Below are positions 17,112-26,122 of a DNA stretch of 64,000 bases, piece after piece. The DNA comes from JANQEU01 sp965242805 (GTDB lineage Bacteria; Bacteroidota; Bacteroidia; Cytophagales; Cyclobacteriaceae), in the NCBI GenBank assembly GCA_965242805.1, contig CBDETD010000002.1, forward strand, positions 3,224,001 through 3,288,000, given 5' to 3'. Each line of letters starts with the position of its first letter. The first letter of the stretch is position 1. The position numbers and the translations under genes were made by a program. The notes beneath the pieces were generated by a model, which had not been told where the DNA came from, did not search any database, and was given only the letters and a program-made list of their open reading frames with translations.

Positions 17112-20100
17112 ATGAAGCACAGAAGCTTATTTCATCTACTTCTCACAGGTTTATTTCTTCCTACTCTTTTGGCAGGTCAGAACATTGAGGATACAAGGTT
17201 AGTACATAGTCCGGCAGTAAGTGAAGACAAAATTGCCTTCATATATGCTGAAGATCTTTGGATTGCTGAACTGGATGGTTCCAATCCAAGAAGATTAACC
17301 ATTGATGAAGGGGTTGAATCCAATCCGGTATTTTCTCCGGATGGATCCATGATTGCTTTTAGTGCACAATATGACGGGAATACAGATGTTTTTATAGTTC
17401 CATCAACAGGAGGTGTTCCAAAGAGACTGACATGGCACCCTTATCTCGATTTGGTTCGTGATTTTTCACCTGATGGAAAAAAGGTGCTATTTGCTTCCCG
17501 GAGAAACTCTTATACAGGTAGGTATTGGCAACTTTATACTGTTGAAACTGATGGGGGGGAGATTACACAATTACCAATCCCCAATGCTTTTTATGCTTCT
17601 TATTCTTCAGATGGCCAGTCCATAGCATACACTCCTATTTACGAGGCTTTTGGACAATGGAAAAATTATCGTGGAGGAACACAAACCCGGATCTGGATTT
17701 ATAATACTGCTGACCATTCGGTTGAACAGATCCCAAAACCAGAAGCAGGCAGTAATGATACAAAACCACAATGGATAGGAAGCAATGTGTACTTCAGGAG
17801 TGACAGGAATGGAGAGTTTAATGTTTATTCCTACGACGTTGAGTCAAAACAAATCAGTCAACATACTGACTTTGATGATTTTCCGGTAATCAACCTTAAT
17901 TCAAATGGAGATAGACTGATTTTCGAACAAAGTGGATATCTCCATCTAATGCAAGACGAGTCGGATCCGGCTAAAATCCGAATTGGGATTGCCACTGACC
18001 TGCTTGAACTAAGACCGAGGTATGTTTCCGGTGCAAATTATATCCGAGATGCATCCATTTCACCGTCCGGGGCCAGGGCAGTTTTTGATTTCAGGGGAGA
18101 AGTTGTGACTGCTCCTGCAGAGAAAGGGGATCCGAATTACATCACACAATCCCCGGGAGTACATGAAACTGACCCCGAATGGTCACCAGATGGTAAGCAA
18201 ATTGCTTATTTCTCGGATGAGTCTGGAGAATATGACCTTCATGTGAAAAACCTTAAGTCCGGGAATGTGAAGAAAATCCCATTGTCAGGTGCCGGATTTT
18301 ATGCCAATCTTCATTGGTCACCAGACAGCGAGAAAATATGCTTTGTCGATAATGGCAGAAGTCTTTATATGGCCAATATCGGATCAGGGATAATCGCCAA
18401 AATTGCTACAGATGTTTACTATGTTCCTGGAACCTACCGTGAACTGTTTGGTTCATGGTCAAAAGATTCCAGGTGGATATCTTATACGATAATAACAGAG
18501 ACAAACTTTGAAAGGGCGTATGTTTACTCCGTTCCGGAGTCCAAGTCCTATGCGTTGTCAGACGGTCTTTCCAATGTTCGTGAACCCGTATTTGATCCAA
18601 GCGGAAAGTACATCTACATGTTTGCCTCAACGGATGCAGGACCGGTTGTCAACTGGTTTGATCAATCCAACCAGGATATGGAAATGACCAATTCTATCTA
18701 CTTGGTGACACTGCAGAGGGATTTGATTTCTCCTTTGGCGAAGGAAAATGATGAGGAGGAGGGTAAATCCGATGAGAATAATGAAGAGGCTGGAAATAAT
18801 GATAAGAAAAATAAAAAAGGAAAAGGTGATGATGTGGAGCCTGCTGACAATGTGGAAATTGACTGGGGAGGTATAGAAAATCGGATCATTGCACTTCCCG
18901 TCAAACCAGGCATGTATTCTAATCTTAACTCCACTGAAGAAGGAGTGGTATATTTTCTTTCCAGAACTCCACATTCCTCCTGGAGAGATCCCCAAACCTT
19001 GATGAAGTATGACCTCAATGAAAGAGAGGAAAAGGATATAATGGAAATGCACTGGTACTGGCTTACTGCGGATGGTAAGAAGATGCTATTTGTCAAAAAA
19101 GATAACTGGGCCATTACGGAGACAGGGAAAAAACCTGAAAATGGGAACATGAATATAAGTGCCATTCAGGTCAAGATAGATCCCAATGAAGAGTGGAGGA
19201 ATATCTTTAATGAAGCCTGGAGGGTGAACAGAGATTACTTCTACGATCCAGGGATGCACGGACTGGATTGGGACGCAACCAAAACGAAATATGAACCTTT
19301 TTTAACAGACATTTCATGCAGAAGTGATCTTTATCGGGTAATGCAGTGGATGTGCAGCGAATTAGCTGTCGGACATCATAGGTTCCAGGGAAGAGGTGAC
19401 AGGTTAAATAATCCAAAAACCGTTCAAGGTGGATTATTGGGAGCAGATTATCAGATTCAAAACGGACGATATCGTGTTTCAAAAATATATGGCGGCCTAA
19501 ACTGGACGCCGGATCTAAGATCTCCGTTAACAGAACCTGGAGTTAATGTTAATGTGGGTGATTACATCATATCTGTCAATGGGAAGAATGTGACTGGAGA
19601 TGATAATATCTTCAGCTTCTTTGAAAATACTGCTAACAAGATCGTCGAGTTGAAGGTTTCTGCCAGTCCCGATGGAACAGGTGCAAGGACTTCAAAGGTA
19701 GTCCCACTTTCAACTGAAAGGTCTCTTCGATTCAGAGATTGGGTCGAAGGAAATATGAAGAGAGTACATGAAGCCACAAACGGGCAGGTTGCTTACGTCT
19801 ACGTACCAAACACTGCCGGAGCAGGTCATGAATATTTTAAGCGGTACTTCTTCCCACAAGTAGACAAGAAAGCAATTATTATTGATGAGAGGCATAATGG
19901 CGGGGGTCAACTTGCGGATTATTACATTGATATACTTAGAAAACCGTACCAGGCTCATTGGAATTTCAGATACGGAAAGGATCTCAAAGCACCTAATGCA
20001 TCCATTCAGGGACCAAAAGTTATGCTAATTGATGAAACGGCAGGTTCGGGTGGAGATTACCTTCCATGGATGTTCAGGAAATTTAAATTGGGAACCCTTA

Positions 20101-20399
20101 TCGGTAAAACTACCTGGGGAGGCCTGGTTGGAGTTTTAGGATATCCAAGATTTATCGATGGGGGTTCAGTGACAGCTCCTAATGTTGCTTTTTACAATGA
20201 AGATGGATTTAGAATTGAAAATGAGGGGATAGCTCCTGACATTGAAGTAGAGCAATGGCCAAAGGATGTAATTGCTGGAAAAGACCCGCAACTAGAAAAG
20301 GCGATAGAGGTGATCTTGGAGCAATTGGAGGCCAATCCTCCGCAATATCCTGAAAGACCACCCTATCCTGTTCGAGTCAGGAACCCGAAGGAAGATTAG
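17112..20399 (+). CDS. Tricorn-type protease (beta-propeller, PDZ, S41 peptidase), exported
   Basis: The 1095-residue protein has a signal peptide (about residues 1-22). Residues 30-540 hold TolB/WD40-like propeller repeats with recurring FSPDG, WSPDG and YSSDG motifs. A low-complexity acidic/lysine linker lies at about 541-580. The C-terminal part has a tricorn core domain, a PDZ domain (GLLGADYQIQNG ... VGDYIISVNGKNV) and the S41 catalytic domain with RHNGGG and DETAGSGGDYLPW, giving Ser979 as nucleophile, then IGKTTWGGLVGV. Tricorn trims peptides, usually downstream of the proteasome. Bacteroidota copies are periplasmic or secreted and probably degrade external peptides. The length is normal for the family. 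Confidence 0.94.
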   Translation: MKHRSLFHLLLTGLFLPTLLAGQNIEDTRLVHSPAVSEDKIAFIYAEDLWIAELDGSNPRRLTIDEGVESNPVFSPDGSMIAFSAQYDGNTDVFIVPSTGGVPKRLTWHPYLDLVRDFSPDGKKVLFASRRNSYTGRYWQLYTVETDGGEITQLPIPNAFYASYSSDGQSIAYTPIYEAFGQWKNYRGGTQTRIWIYNTADHSVEQIPKPEAGSNDTKPQWIGSNVYFRSDRNGEFNVYSYDVESKQISQHTDFDDFPVINLNSNGDRLIFEQSGYLHLMQDESDPAKIRIGIATDLLELRPRYVSGANYIRDASISPSGARAVFDFRGEVVTAPAEKGDPNYITQSPGVHETDPEWSPDGKQIAYFSDESGEYDLHVKNLKSGNVKKIPLSGAGFYANLHWSPDSEKICFVDNGRSLYMANIGSGIIAKIATDVYYVPGTYRELFGSWSKDSRWISYTIITETNFERAYVYSVPESKSYALSDGLSNVREPVFDPSGKYIYMFASTDAGPVVNWFDQSNQDMEMTNSIYLVTLQRDLISPLAKENDEEEGKSDENNEEAGNNDKKNKKGKGDDVEPADNVEIDWGGIENRIIALPVKPGMYSNLNSTEEGVVYFLSRTPHSSWRDPQTLMKYDLNEREEKDIMEMHWYWLTADGKKMLFVKKDNWAITETGKKPENGNMNISAIQVKIDPNEEWRNIFNEAWRVNRDYFYDPGMHGLDWDATKTKYEPFLTDISCRSDLYRVMQWMCSELAVGHHRFQGRGDRLNNPKTVQGGLLGADYQIQNGRYRVSKIYGGLNWTPDLRSPLTEPGVNVNVGDYIISVNGKNVTGDDNIFSFFENTANKIVELKVSASPDGTGARTSKVVPLSTERSLRFRDWVEGNMKRVHEATNGQVAYVYVPNTAGAGHEYFKRYFFPQVDKKAIIIDERHNGGGQLADYYIDILRKPYQAHWNFRYGKDLKAPNASIQGPKVMLIDETAGSGGDYLPWMFRKFKLGTLIGKTTWGGLVGVLGYPRFIDGGSVTAPNVAFYNEDGFRIENEGIAPDIEVEQWPKDVIAGKDPQLEKAIEVILEQLEANPPQYPERPPYPVRVRNPKED

Positions 20400-20406
20400 T
20401 GTAAGG

Positions 20407-20429
20407 GACTGTAGATTCAATCTGCAGTC
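20407..20429. terminator. Hairpin between convergent genes (likely bidirectional terminator)
   Basis: GACTGTAGATT (20407-20417) pairs with AATCTGCAGTC (20419-20429) with one G-U pair. It occupies the 35-bp gap between the convergent tricorn-type and amidotransferase genes. The T-run after it is interrupted (TTATTTTCT), so termination may be partial. Confidence 0.5.
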
Positions 20430-20434
20430 ACATG

Positions 20435-21121
20435 TTATTTTCTAAGGAAGTTTTCAATATATCCAATCAGAAGTTGGTTGTCTGGTTGTTCTTTGAAACT
20501 TGCATATGCTGATTCCATTTTGGAATTCGTGATGACATCGGGTCTGGATTCGAATACAGCCTGATTGTATTCTTTGGTAAACTCAGGATGACCCTGGATA
20601 CCAAGGAACCGTTCTTCAATCTGGAACATTCCAACAGGGCACTGTGAAGAAGAAGACAGTACTTCGGTGTGTGGTGGAAGGGACACAACCTGATCCTGAC
20701 AAAGCATCAGTATCTTATAGTCTTCACTGAATGGTTCCATCCATTCTTTTTCTTCGACGATTGAAAAATTATGTATACCTATCAGGTATCCGACATCTGA
20801 TCTTTGCACTTTGCCACCAAGAGCCTCAGCGATCATTTGATGACCAAAACATACACCAACCAGTTTCTTTCCTTCATCAAACACACTTTTCGTGAACCTC
20901 TTTAAGTTGATGATCCATTTTTCATTGTCATAAACGGAGAACCTTGATCCAGTGATAATAAATGCATCATATTTGTCAATATCGGGAATGCTACCGTCTA
21001 TTACATAATAAGGACTCAGGTGTAGCGATCCAAATGCATTTTCAAACATGGACCTATAATCACCATGGTCCTTACTGAATTTTTGAGGAACATGATCACA
21101 GACCAATAAAGCGACTCTCAT
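20435..21121 (-). CDS. Class I glutamine amidotransferase-fold hydrolase
   Basis: This 228-residue protein has the nucleophile elbow GVCFGHQM (Cys91) and the QGHPEF motif (His178, Glu180), a complete class I triad. No synthase domain is attached. It is the last gene of an operon with a permease, a glutamine-synthetase-like ligase, an SDR and an aldehyde dehydrogenase, and overlaps the aldehyde dehydrogenase stop by 4 bp (ATGA). By position it should hydrolyse a gamma-glutamyl bond, as PuuD does in putrescine degradation, releasing glutamate and the oxidised amine. It is closer to the GMP-synthase-like amidotransferases than to PuuD itself, so the substrate is inferred from context only. Confidence 0.85.
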   Translation of the reverse strand: MRVALLVCDHVPQKFSKDHGDYRSMFENAFGSLHLSPYYVIDGSIPDIDKYDAFIITGSRFSVYDNEKWIINLKRFTKSVFDEGKKLVGVCFGHQMIAEALGGKVQRSDVGYLIGIHNFSIVEEKEWMEPFSEDYKILMLCQDQVVSLPPHTEVLSSSSQCPVGMFQIEERFLGIQGHPEFTKEYNQAVFESRPDVITNSKMESAYASFKEQPDNQLLIGYIENFLRK

Positions 21122-22500
21122 AGCTTCAAGTGAAAAGATTTGGGACGGGTGAGATAATCATATCCAAGACTTGAAAGTGTGACACCTTTTCCGGAACTCT
21201 TCACCCCTGTCCATGCCAATTCGGGATCCAAATAATCACATCGATTCATAAACCAGGTCCCGGTTTCAACCTGATCCCCTATGTAAATAGCCTTATCAAC
21301 GTCATTGGTCCAAATGGAAGCAGTCAATCCATAAACACTATCATTCATCAGCTGTATTGCTTCGTCATCTCCACTTACTGACATAATTCCCACAACCGGA
21401 CCAAACGTCTCTTCCAGCATTACTTCCATTTGATGGTTGACATTTACTAAAACCTGGGGAGCGAGATACGGTAGATCCATTTTCGGAAACTCATTGGGGT
21501 CAATGAGCTCTTTGGCCCCATCCTTGACAGCATCCTCAATGTGTTTGAGGACTTTTTTAGCATTCCTTTTACGAACAAGTGGCCCGAGGGTAGTTTCTGG
21601 GTCAGTCGGATCACCCAAAGTATACTGGAGTGTCAGGTTTAAAAATCCCTCCACAAATTCATCGAAATGCTTTTTATGCACATAGATCCTTTCAATCCCA
21701 CAGCATGATTGCCCTGAGTTGAAGAATGATCCGTCCACGAGATTCTCAATTGCTTGACCAAGTTCGACGTCTTCCGATACATAGGCCGGATCTTTGCCAC
21801 CCAGCTCTAATCCAGTAGAAATAAACCTTGATCCGACGGCCCGTTGTATCGCCTTACCTCCCTTGACGGATCCAGTGAAGGCTGTGTAGGTTATCCTCTT
21901 GTCCGCAATTACTTGCGCCACCTGATCATGATCCATATGAAGATATTGAAAGACTCCGTCAGGTAATCCTGCGTATTTGAATGCCTCCATGTATCTCTCG
22001 GAACAAACTGCTGTTTGATCCGCGTGCTTAAGTACCACCGTATTTCCGGCCATCAGAGCGGGTATAATTGCATTTACAGATGTCAGGTATGGATAGTTCC
22101 ATGGTGCCAGAACGAGAATTACACCTAGAGGTTCACGACGAATAAACCTTCGGAATCCATCTTTTTGAGGGATCATTCGATCCATTAATGAATCAACTGC
22201 GGCATTGACCATGTACTCTGCCCTTTCTTTGAAACCTCCCCTGATCTCAAGAGGACTGTATCGGATCGGTCTTCCCATCATCAAAGTGATCTCACGGGAA
22301 ATATCCTCGATATTTTTCTGGAAGTACTCAACGGCTTTTAAACAGTAGTTCGATCTTTCTTCAATCGAATCCTTACTCCATGTATGAAATGCGGATTGTG
22401 ACTTCTCAAGGACAGATTCTATCTCTTTGCCTTTTGCATATTTTCTTTTCGCAAATGTTTGTCCATCAACGGGACTCTTGATCTTAAACTTACGTCCCAT
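21118..22500 (-). CDS. NAD(P)-dependent aldehyde dehydrogenase
   Basis: The 460-residue enzyme oxidises an aldehyde to the acid. It has the general base Glu232 in GLELGGKDPAY, the catalytic Cys266 in FFNSGQSCCGIERIYV, APWNYP at the cofactor site and EETFGPV near the C-terminus. The closest family types by motif are succinate-semialdehyde and gamma-glutamyl-aminoaldehyde dehydrogenases. It is a little shorter than the common 480-500 residues but complete. It sits between the SDR (1-base overlap) and the amidotransferase (4-base overlap), so tight coexpression is expected. In the proposed route it converts a gamma-glutamyl aldehyde to the gamma-glutamyl amino acid. Confidence 0.93.
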   Translation of the reverse strand: MGRKFKIKSPVDGQTFAKRKYAKGKEIESVLEKSQSAFHTWSKDSIEERSNYCLKAVEYFQKNIEDISREITLMMGRPIRYSPLEIRGGFKERAEYMVNAAVDSLMDRMIPQKDGFRRFIRREPLGVILVLAPWNYPYLTSVNAIIPALMAGNTVVLKHADQTAVCSERYMEAFKYAGLPDGVFQYLHMDHDQVAQVIADKRITYTAFTGSVKGGKAIQRAVGSRFISTGLELGGKDPAYVSEDVELGQAIENLVDGSFFNSGQSCCGIERIYVHKKHFDEFVEGFLNLTLQYTLGDPTDPETTLGPLVRKRNAKKVLKHIEDAVKDGAKELIDPNEFPKMDLPYLAPQVLVNVNHQMEVMLEETFGPVVGIMSVSGDDEAIQLMNDSVYGLTASIWTNDVDKAIYIGDQVETGTWFMNRCDYLDPELAWTGVKSSGKGVTLSSLGYDYLTRPKSFHLKL

Positions 22501-23273
22501 TATTCGGGTGTTACATATGCGGCCGTGATGCCTCCATCTACCAAAAACTCAGTTCCGGTGACGTATGAGCTATCATCGGACGCAAGAAACAATGCTGCTT
22601 TTGCCATTTCCTCCGCTTCACCGAATCGACCCATGGGGATATGTACGAGCCGCCGTTGTTTCTTTTCTTCTGTATTAAGAAATTTCATCAGTAACTCTGT
22701 TCTAAGAGGTCCAGGACATAATGCATTCACGCGAATACCTTCCCTTGCATGTATAATTGACAATTCCCTTGTAAGGGAAAGTACAGCTCCCTTACTCGCT
22801 GTATAAGCGATTTGCGGCGTGGCAGCACCTAATAATGAAACAAAGGAAGCCGTATTGATAATCGATCCTCCTCCGGATTTCTTTATCGCTGGTATTCCGT
22901 ATTTACAACCGAGGAAGACTCCCTTTGCATTGATGTTCATTGTCAGATTCCAGGTTTCTTCATCTGTATTTTCCGAATCATCGTCCCGTGAATCCATAAT
23001 TCCCGCGTTGTTGAAGAGAATATCGAGGCTTCCGTAAGTACTAACAGCAAAATCAACCATTTTACGACAATGATCGGATTGCGAAACATCAGTGTGAATA
23101 AATGAAGCTTCATTTCCTGACGTCTCTATTTCTTTAATAGTTTCATTGGCTCCGTCATCATTCAAGTCAGCAATGACTACTTTAGCTCCTTCACTGGCGA
23201 ATAAAAGAGCTGACGCTTTTCCAATGCCGCTGCTGGCTCCTGTTATCAGTGCGACTTTGTTTTTTAATCTCAT
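22500..23273 (-). CDS. Short-chain dehydrogenase/reductase (SDR)
   Basis: I start at ATG 23273 (MRLKNKVALITG); an upstream alternative would overlap the previous gene and adds non-family residues. The 257-residue classical SDR has TGASSGIG for cofactor binding, NNAGIMD, and the YTASKGA catalytic Tyr/Lys pair. The Asp after the second strand (VVIADLNDDG) points to NAD(H). The C-terminus SSYVTGTEFLVDGGITA is typical. In this operon it would oxidise an alcohol group, which makes the putative substrate an amino alcohol rather than a diamine. Gaps are 19 bp to the ligase gene and a 1-base overlap with the aldehyde dehydrogenase gene. Confidence 0.92.
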   Translation of the reverse strand: MRLKNKVALITGASSGIGKASALLFASEGAKVVIADLNDDGANETIKEIETSGNEASFIHTDVSQSDHCRKMVDFAVSTYGSLDILFNNAGIMDSRDDDSENTDEETWNLTMNINAKGVFLGCKYGIPAIKKSGGGSIINTASFVSLLGAATPQIAYTASKGAVLSLTRELSIIHAREGIRVNALCPGPLRTELLMKFLNTEEKKQRRLVHIPMGRFGEAEEMAKAALFLASDDSSYVTGTEFLVDGGITAAYVTPE

Positions 23274-23292
23274 TTTTTGGTAGTCTTTGTTT

Positions 23293-24669
23293 TTAAATCC
23301 TTTCGAAATATCTTCTTCTTTCCCAATCTGAAACCTGTTTATCATAGGCTTCGATTTCTGTCCTGTAGAAATGTGAATAGTGCTCTACAACAGCCTTACC
23401 AAATGCTTCCCTGGCAAAATCACTTTTTTCAAAAATGTCACACGCTATGGGTAGTGTTCTTGGTACGTGATCTAAATGAGTAGCAGCATATACATCTCCT
23501 TCAAAGCAGTCAGGTGGATTTATCTCATCCCGAATTCCTTTCATTCCAGAAGCGAGTGAAGCAGCGATGGCCAGGTATGGGTTGCAGTCAGCTCCTGGGA
23601 TCCGGCATTCGATCCTTAAACTACTTTCATTACCGACTACTCTGAATCCGGCCGTCCGGTTGTCGCGACTCCATGCCAGACGGGTTGGAGCCCATGAGCC
23701 ATCTACAAATCTTTTATAAGAATTAACAGTAGGTGCGTAAAAGACCATCACGTCTGGTACATATTTGATCCAACCTCCTAGAAACCAACCAAAAATATCC
23801 GATGCCTTCACGGGTCCAAACGACTTTTCGCCTATGAAGACGTTCTTTTCATTTTGAAAGAGACTAATGTGTGTGTGGCAACTGGATCCGGCCCTGTCTT
23901 CATGAAACTTTGCCATAAATGTGACGGATAATCCCATTCTATCCGCAAGCTCTTTCAGGCATTGCTTATAAATAATATGCCGATCAGCCATTTCAAGAGC
24001 ATCAGCATATCGAACATTTAGCTCATGTTGTCCAAGCCCCCATTCTCCTTTCGAATTCTCCACAGGGACACCTGAGTTCTTCAGATGTTTTCTCGCATTT
24101 GCTGTAAATTCCTCCGTCCTGGTTCCTTGCAGAATGTGGTAGTCTTCAAGATACCAACCGGCAGGGATTGAGTTGTTAAAGTTGCTTTCATGTAGAGATC
24201 GGTAATCATTCTCAAAAAGATAGTATTCAAGTTCCGTTGCTGCGTTGCACATGAATCCCAATTCCGAAAACTTTTTCAACTGGTTGTTCAGAACATTTCT
24301 TGGAGCCTCTTCGATGGAAGAATGAGATTTCTCATCCATGAGGTTACAAAGAACGATTGCTGTTGAATCCAGCCAATCTGCAATTCTTAATGTGTTGAAA
24401 TCAGGGATTAGATGGAAATCACCATAACCCAGCTCCCAATTGGCCATTCTGTACCCGGAAACGGGTTCCATTTCCATGTCTGTCGTAAGCAAATAATCAC
24501 ATGCATGTGAACCATGATCTACCACAGACTCCAAAAAGAAATCGCCATCGTATCTTTTTCCCATCAGTCTACCATAGTGATCAGAGAACGCAACAATAAC
24601 TGTTTCGATTTCTGATGATTTTATTTTCACTCTAAGTTCTTGTAGAGTCAGTTTACCCTGTACTTCCAT
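23293..24669 (-). CDS. Glutamine-synthetase-like gamma-glutamyl-amine ligase
   Basis: This 458-residue protein of the GS-I fold couples glutamate to an amine with ATP. Metal and substrate motifs are ATELEYYLF, GLGQHELNVRYADAL, KFHEDRAGSSCHTHISL, WAPTRLAWSRDNRTAGFRVV and RIECRIPGADCNPYLAIAA. The last is characteristic of the PuuA/GlnA3/GlnA4 group rather than of true nitrogen-assimilating GS. No adenylylation Tyr motif is visible. It lies 10 bp after a permease of the ethanolamine type and is followed by oxidoreductases and an amidotransferase. The likely product is a gamma-glutamylated small amine; ethanolamine is the best guess from the permease, and putrescine is less likely because no amine oxidase or transaminase is present. 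Confidence 0.9.
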   Translation of the reverse strand: MEVQGKLTLQELRVKIKSSEIETVIVAFSDHYGRLMGKRYDGDFFLESVVDHGSHACDYLLTTDMEMEPVSGYRMANWELGYGDFHLIPDFNTLRIADWLDSTAIVLCNLMDEKSHSSIEEAPRNVLNNQLKKFSELGFMCNAATELEYYLFENDYRSLHESNFNNSIPAGWYLEDYHILQGTRTEEFTANARKHLKNSGVPVENSKGEWGLGQHELNVRYADALEMADRHIIYKQCLKELADRMGLSVTFMAKFHEDRAGSSCHTHISLFQNEKNVFIGEKSFGPVKASDIFGWFLGGWIKYVPDVMVFYAPTVNSYKRFVDGSWAPTRLAWSRDNRTAGFRVVGNESSLRIECRIPGADCNPYLAIAASLASGMKGIRDEINPPDCFEGDVYAATHLDHVPRTLPIACDIFEKSDFAREAFGKAVVEHYSHFYRTEIEAYDKQVSDWERRRYFERI

Positions 24670-24679
24670 ATCTCAGATT

Positions 24680-25996
24680 TCAATAGGTAAGTCTAAACCA
24701 AACGAAGCTAACGATCAATATTCCAAAGTAGATCAATGCGAGGAAGGGATTGTAAATCGTAATCGCTATAAATGCTATAATTGAAATCCCCAGTGCAATG
24801 ATTGGAGTGAGAGGAAACAATGGGACTTTAAAAGGTCTTTCCATTTCAGGGAAGTCAGAACGGAGTTTGATCACGGAGATCATTGACAATATGTAAAGAC
24901 TTAATGCACCAAAACAAGCAATCGTTATGATCTCTCCGGTTTTGCCCGTTAAAAGGGCCACAATTCCTATAGCTGAATTGAAGATCAAAGCATTTGAGGG
25001 AGTTTTGAATCTCGGATTTACTTTCCCTAGAACCGGAGGAATGAATTTAACCCTGCCAAATTCGTAGGTAGCTCTTCCTGCGGCAAGTATGATCCCATGA
25101 AACGAAGCTACCAACCCAAAAAGACCTATAAAACTTATTATTTTGAACATTAATCCCTGACTCCCCATCACATGCATCAACGCAAGTGGGAGTGGTGAAT
25201 CGGAAGCTTGACCGGTTTGTGGGTCATAGACGACAGTTTCCCATCCATTGACGCTCACCGAAAAGAAAAAAGTCAGAACACATAAAGTCACAAGTGTAAG
25301 AATGGCAGATCCAAACCCAATAAGAATGTTTTTTTGTGGATCCACGGTCTCCTCGGCTACGTTTGCCACACCCTCAATTGCCAGGAAGAACCAGATTGCA
25401 AAAGGAATAGCTGCAAAAGCACCTCCCCAACCATTAGGCAAAGAGTTGACTTCAAGGTTCGTAAATTCTACATGAGGAGCTGTGGAAAAAAAGAATAGAA
25501 CAAGGCCAAGAATTGCCAGAATAGTTACAAACAACTCGAAAGTCGCCGCCGCTTGTATTCCATAAATGTTTATTGCCGTGAAAATGATGTATGCGATGAT
25601 GGCAATAACCATAATGGGCAGGGAAGGGATTAAAAGGTTCAGATAAGCCCCAATCGCAAATGCTATAGCAGGAGGCGCGAAAATAAATTCGATATTCTGA
25701 GCCATTCCTGCAAAGAAGCCCAGAGTTTTCCCACCTGCTTTGAACGCATAGTCGAAAGCTCCACCAGCTCTGGGAATTGCACATGCCATTTCCGTGTAGC
25801 TAAACGTAAATGTCAGATACATCAGAATAACGAAAAATGTAGCAACTGCTAATCCGAGAGTACCTCCTTGCTCCAATCCCAGGTTCCAACCAAAGTACAT
25901 TCCGGAGATTACGTATCCAACTCCAAGTCCCCATAACATTATAGGACCGAGTTTTCGTTCAAGGTGTGGGGTTTTAGGATCTTTTCCGTCAGTCAT
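24680..25996 (-). CDS. APC-family permease, ethanolamine-permease-like
   Basis: The 438-residue protein has about twelve inner-membrane helices of the amino acid-polyamine-organocation superfamily. The N-terminal stretch GVGYVISGMYFGWNLGLEQGG closely follows the ethanolamine permease group (YVISGxYFGWNLGL), and IPRAGGAFDYAFKAGG and NIEFIFAPPAIAFAIGAY continue that resemblance. It is the first gene of the operon and probably imports the amine consumed by the ligase 10 bp downstream. No eut microcompartment or ammonia-lyase genes are present. The subfamily assignment rests on reading motifs; other small amines remain possible. Confidence 0.88.
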   Translation of the reverse strand: MTDGKDPKTPHLERKLGPIMLWGLGVGYVISGMYFGWNLGLEQGGTLGLAVATFFVILMYLTFTFSYTEMACAIPRAGGAFDYAFKAGGKTLGFFAGMAQNIEFIFAPPAIAFAIGAYLNLLIPSLPIMVIAIIAYIIFTAINIYGIQAAATFELFVTILAILGLVLFFFSTAPHVEFTNLEVNSLPNGWGGAFAAIPFAIWFFLAIEGVANVAEETVDPQKNILIGFGSAILTLVTLCVLTFFFSVSVNGWETVVYDPQTGQASDSPLPLALMHVMGSQGLMFKIISFIGLFGLVASFHGIILAAGRATYEFGRVKFIPPVLGKVNPRFKTPSNALIFNSAIGIVALLTGKTGEIITIACFGALSLYILSMISVIKLRSDFPEMERPFKVPLFPLTPIIALGISIIAFIAITIYNPFLALIYFGILIVSFVWFRLTY

Positions 25997-26122
25997 GCTG
26001 TAAAATAGTTATTACATCACAACATCCGAAAACACTCCTGGTACTTGAGGATTTTTTTAAAGGGGGGGTAGGAGATTTTTAGGACTGTGCGTTCTATTCA
26101 AACAACAACATATTTTTTGAAG

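Noticed and set aside
18720..18840. Acidic/lysine low-complexity stretch in the tricorn-type gene as a frameshift
   Set aside because: The frame continues cleanly into the conserved tricorn core and PDZ domains, so it is a natural linker between the propellers and the catalytic half.
23274..23345. Longer SDR N-terminus beginning at 23345
   Set aside because: It would overlap the end of the upstream ligase gene and add 24 residues before the universally N-terminal Rossmann strand; ATG 23273 is the natural start.
20435..25996. Putrescine (Puu) pathway
   Set aside because: The ligase, aldehyde dehydrogenase and amidotransferase fit, but the FAD amine oxidase PuuB and the GABA transaminase are missing, and the permease resembles ethanolamine permeases.
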